From Spongiibacteraceae bacterium (lineage in GTDB: Bacteria; Pseudomonadota; Gammaproteobacteria; Pseudomonadales; PIVM01): a DNA stretch of 8,711 nt. The position numbers and the translations under genes were made by a program. Below, piece by piece: positions 7,053 through 8,711 of the stretch. Position 1 is the stretch's first letter. Each line of letters begins with the position of its first letter. A model generated the notes under the pieces. It saw only the letters and a program-made list of their open reading frames with translations. It was not told the DNA's origin and made no database searches. Where the stretch lies: the NCBI GenBank assembly GCA_030618505.1, contig JAUXDF010000109.1:1-8711 (forward strand). Reading direction: 5' to 3'.

Positions 7053-7583
7053 TTAAAAGTCAAACCGGATGCCGAGCTGATAAAGGTTAAAATCAGTTTC
7101 TTCATCTACTTTGTAGTAGTTTTGCCAACTGGCGGTGATGGCTACATGATTAACCACCTCTTTTGCCAAGCCTGCAGTATAAGTAAACCCTGTTTCATGG
7201 CGATCTTTATCGCCTCCACAGTTGGTACAATTTGCGTCAATAGCGGTGTAATAGAGGCCCAGTTTTGCAAACACCTCAATATCCCAGCCAAAATCGCCAT
7301 TCATGTTCAGAGTCAGATGACCTGCGGTGAGGTCGACGCTATTATCGCCACTCTTAACATCAAAAGTTCCCATGTCGGTATAACCTGCCTCGACACCGAG
7401 CCAGTCAATAAAGTTGTAGGCAACGTAGGCTTGAGCGCTGGCGCTGTCATCGAATTCGCTCCACTTTATGTCTGCATATCCCGCATTCAGGCCCAGCTGC
7501 AGGCCAGTTTCGGCTAGACTTACCTGCGTCCACGACATGCCGATAATCAGTGGCATGGCAATTAAGCTCTTCCAGGTTTTCAT
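7053..7583 (-). CDS. Small outer-membrane beta-barrel protein, paralogue A, with a CxxC loop
   Basis: The protein has 176 residues. Its signal peptide runs MKTWKSL, a hydrophobic core and VSLA, cut after residue 24. The mature protein fits eight strands, ending in GIRFDF with the C-terminal Phe used for BAM insertion. Blocks shared with the barrel at 5219-5758 include AQAYVAYNFIDWLGVEAGYTDMG, VFAKLGLYY, ASWQNYYKV and YQLGIRFDF. It differs in having C119 and C122 (NCTNCGG) in what should be the third extracellular loop; the paralogue has no cysteine there. The frame is open up to a TTG at 7649, but the ATG at 7583 gives the signal peptide directly and has a GTGGAA ribosome site 7 bases upstream. 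It is the first gene of the minus-strand envelope block, 56 bases before the lipoprotein gene. No terminator is seen in that gap, so read-through is likely. Function is unknown. Confidence 0.88.
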   Translation of the reverse strand: MKTWKSLIAMPLIIGMSWTQVSLAETGLQLGLNAGYADIKWSEFDDSASAQAYVAYNFIDWLGVEAGYTDMGTFDVKSGDNSVDLTAGHLTLNMNGDFGWDIEVFAKLGLYYTAIDANCTNCGGDKDRHETGFTYTAGLAKEVVNHVAITASWQNYYKVDEETDFNLYQLGIRFDF

Positions 7584-7620
7584 ATGGGATTCCACCCTAA
7601 GAATTTTTATTAATTTTAAG

Positions 7621-7649
7621 AGCTTAGCAGGTGAATTTAAATCTTTCAA
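7621..7649 (-). promoter_or_regulatory. Probable promoter of the barrel-lipoprotein-barrel block
   Basis: On the minus strand, TTGAAA (7644-7649, 5 of 6 to the -35 consensus) is followed after 17 bases by TAAGCT (7621-7626, 3 of 6). A TG one base before the hexamer makes it an extended -10. RNA would start near 7613, leaving a leader of about 30 bases that contains the ribosome site for the ATG at 7583. Confidence 0.42.
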
Positions 7650-7675
7650 AAAGTCCAGGATTAAGGATTAACAAA

Positions 7676-7705
7676 TTGTGAGCTAGGCACAGTTTGTCTT
7701 ATGAT
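7676..7705 (+). promoter_or_regulatory. Probable promoter of the Nudix gene
   Basis: TTGTGA (7676-7681, 4 of 6) and TATGAT (7700-7705, 5 of 6) are separated by 18 bases, within normal sigma-70 limits. The RNA would start near 7712. That excludes the in-frame ATG at 7701, which lies inside the -10 box, and supports the ATG at 7767 as the real start. Confidence 0.45.
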
Positions 7706-7766
7706 ATTAGGCAGGCTTATCAGGGTGTTTAAGTTTAATAGCCCCGTTATTTTGAGATTCGAGAAT

Positions 7767-8390
7767 ATGAGTACCATATTAGGCATTCAACACCGTTTAA
7801 AGCATCATCGGCCCCGCAAGGTGCCGGGGCGGCGGTTTTTGCGTCGCTCTGCAGTCAACCTGTTGATCAAGGAGGATGAAGATCAGGGGCTAATGGTGTT
7901 AATGATTCAGCGTGCGGTTCATAAAAAAGACCCCTGGTCTGGGCATATGGCCTTTCCGGGTGGGCGTATGGATAAAAGTGATCGCAATATATTGGCGGCG
8001 GCGCAAAGGGAGCTTGAGGAGGAGGTTGGTGTTGACGGGGGAGAGCACACGGAATATATGGGTAGACTCTCCGATCTGTTGACTCGCGCACATTTGCTGC
8101 GCCGCCCGATGACTATTAGTCCTTTTGTGTTTTCGGTAGATCAGTTGCCGCCATTGAACCCGAACTATGAGGTGGCGGATACAATCTGGATACCACTGAA
8201 ATTTCTGGCAGATTTGCGCAATCGGCAAACGATGCGGTGGCGACACATCACCCTGCCTTGCTATTTTTACCAGCAAAAGCGCATATGGGGGCTTTCCCTG
8301 AGTATGTTAGATGAGCTAATTGGTATTATGGATGGCTCGCTGAATCAGCCCCAATATGGGGCTCTGTATCAAAATAAACAGCCAAAATAA
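7767..8390 (+). CDS. Nudix hydrolase of the CoA-pyrophosphatase (NudL-like) type
   Basis: The protein has 207 residues and is cytoplasmic. The Nudix box runs from G66 to V89: FPGG, then five residues, D72, eight residues, and RELEEEVGV (81-89), whose Glu residues bind the catalytic metal. A spacing of Gx5Dx8RE, one longer than the textbook box, is what I recall for E. coli NudL. The upstream LMIQRAVHKKDPWSGHMAFPGG fits the CoA-pyrophosphatase side motif, with SGHMAFPGG replacing the usual AGQVAFPGG. Later blocks (ISPFVF, EVADTIWIPL) also fit the family. The likely reaction is cleavage of a nucleoside diphosphate derivative such as CoA or acyl-CoA to 3',5'-ADP and phosphopantetheine; the substrate is inferred. 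The start at 7767 has GAGA about 9 bases upstream and MSTILGIQHRL as its N-terminus. A longer frame from 7701 overlaps the promoter and adds an untypical leader. Confidence 0.88.
   Translation: MSTILGIQHRLKHHRPRKVPGRRFLRRSAVNLLIKEDEDQGLMVLMIQRAVHKKDPWSGHMAFPGGRMDKSDRNILAAAQRELEEEVGVDGGEHTEYMGRLSDLLTRAHLLRRPMTISPFVFSVDQLPPLNPNYEVADTIWIPLKFLADLRNRQTMRWRHITLPCYFYQQKRIWGLSLSMLDELIGIMDGSLNQPQYGALYQNKQPK
8347..8363. repeat. Short inverted repeat near the end of the Nudix gene
   Basis: AGCCCC (8347-8352) and GGGGCT (8358-8363) form a perfect 6-base stem with the 5-base loop AATAT, inside the last codons of the Nudix gene. It is not followed by a T-run on the plus strand. On the minus strand it lies about 55 bases past the ExbD-like stop, again with no T-run after it. 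It could act as a weak transcription or RNA-stability element, but may be chance. Confidence 0.35.
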
Positions 8391-8408
8391 ACAGTCAAAA
8401 TTAAAAGT
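8370..8408. repeat. Three 13-base tandem repeats spanning the Nudix stop codon
   Basis: CAAAATAAACAGC (8370-8382), CAAAATAAACAGT (8383-8395) and CAAAATTAAAAGT (8396-8408) follow each other without spacers. The first two differ at one base and the third at a few more. The Nudix stop TAA (8388-8390) lies in the second copy. Because 13 is not a multiple of three, a change in copy number would shift the frame and alter the C-terminus. Confidence 0.75.
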
Positions 8409-8417
8409 CTTAGCCTC

Positions 8418-8711
8418 TTAGTGTTTTTTATCTTCAACAGTGACCAGTGAAACATTGTATACACCGGCTTGTCTGGCTGAATCTGCAACACCTGCATAGG
8501 TTTCGGCATTGGAGTTTTTGTGAGCCTGGATGATCACTGCCGCTTGTGGGTTTTCAGCATGCATGCGTTCGACATTGGCGCGCACAGAGCGTATATCGGT
8601 ACGCCGGCCATCTAGCCAGATTTCATTGCTGGAGGTAACTTGAAAGACAATATTGGCGCTATCGCTTGGGTTTGAGGGTTCGCTGGACTCAGGGCGGTTA
8701 ATTTCAATGCC
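8418..8711 (-). CDS. ExbD/TolR-family biopolymer transport protein, C-terminal part (5' partial)
   Basis: The minus-strand frame is open from the window edge to the TAA at 8418-8420, giving 97 residues. Its start lies beyond base 8711. The visible part is the periplasmic domain of ExbD/TolR: GIEINRPESSEP, a Ser/Pro/Asn linker, then IVFQVTSSNEIWLDGRRTD, a helix, QAAVIIQAHKNSNAETYAGVADSARQAG, and the last strand VYNVSLVTVED. These proteins pair with ExbB/TolQ to form proton-driven motors that energise TonB transport or the Tol envelope system. The membrane helix with its proton-carrying Asp is outside the window, so ExbD and TolR cannot be separated firmly. The RPE-type stretch before the linker leans towards an ExbD of a TonB system. 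Partner genes (exbB, tonB) would be expected beyond the right edge. It is convergent with the Nudix gene, with 27 bases between the stops. Confidence 0.85.
   Translation of the reverse strand, partial: GIEINRPESSEPSNPSDSANIVFQVTSSNEIWLDGRRTDIRSVRANVERMHAENPQAAVIIQAHKNSNAETYAGVADSARQAGVYNVSLVTVEDKKH

Noticed and set aside
7584..7649. N-terminal extension of the first barrel gene from TTG at 7649.
   Set aside because: It would bury the signal peptide behind 22 extra residues and overlaps the likely -35 box. The ATG at 7583 has its own ribosome site.

Overview
The window looks like chromosomal DNA of a Gram-negative gammaproteobacterium, probably a free-living aquatic or marine relative of Pseudomonas or Cellvibrio. 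Four things point that way: a PBP1b with a UB2H domain followed directly by a TPR lipoprotein resembling Pseudomonas LpoP, several outer-membrane proteins and lipoproteins, a GGDEF/EAL signalling protein, and an ExbD/TolR-type protein. The exact genus cannot be read from this sequence alone. Gene density is high. No gap between genes reaches 300 bases; the longest, about 180 bases, lies before the Nudix gene. I saw no tRNA, rRNA, CRISPR array, insertion sequence or prophage gene.

Layout. (1) Bases 1-1035 (+) hold the C-terminal part of a GGDEF-EAL protein with a complete EAL catalytic set. (2) It converges on a PfkB-family kinase, probably adenosine kinase (1104-2102, -), across a perfect hairpin that should terminate transcription both ways. 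(3) Divergent from the kinase is a cell-wall operon (+): bifunctional penicillin-binding protein 1b (mrcB, 2219-4612) and, 35 bases on, a small TPR outer-membrane lipoprotein (lpoP-like, 4648-5151), its likely activator. (4) Three minus-strand envelope genes follow, read from high to low coordinates: a small outer-membrane beta-barrel (7053-7583), a large lipoprotein with a YfaP/DUF2135-type domain (5830-6996), and a second barrel (5219-5758) that is clearly a paralogue of the first. (5) A Nudix hydrolase of CoA-pyrophosphatase type (7767-8390, +) is read away from the barrel cluster from its own promoter. It ends in a 13-base tandem repeat just before the 3' end of a minus-strand ExbD/TolR-like gene (8418-8711) that continues beyond the window.

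How the genes relate. The mrcB-lpoP pair is a functional unit: a peptidoglycan synthase in the inner membrane and an outer-membrane lipoprotein that would reach it across the periplasm. The barrel-lipoprotein-barrel block is the least characterised part of the window and the best candidate for an undescribed envelope module. The kinase, the Nudix enzyme and the c-di-GMP protein are ordinary housekeeping or signalling genes with no visible link to one another. All genes that lie fully inside the window appear intact.
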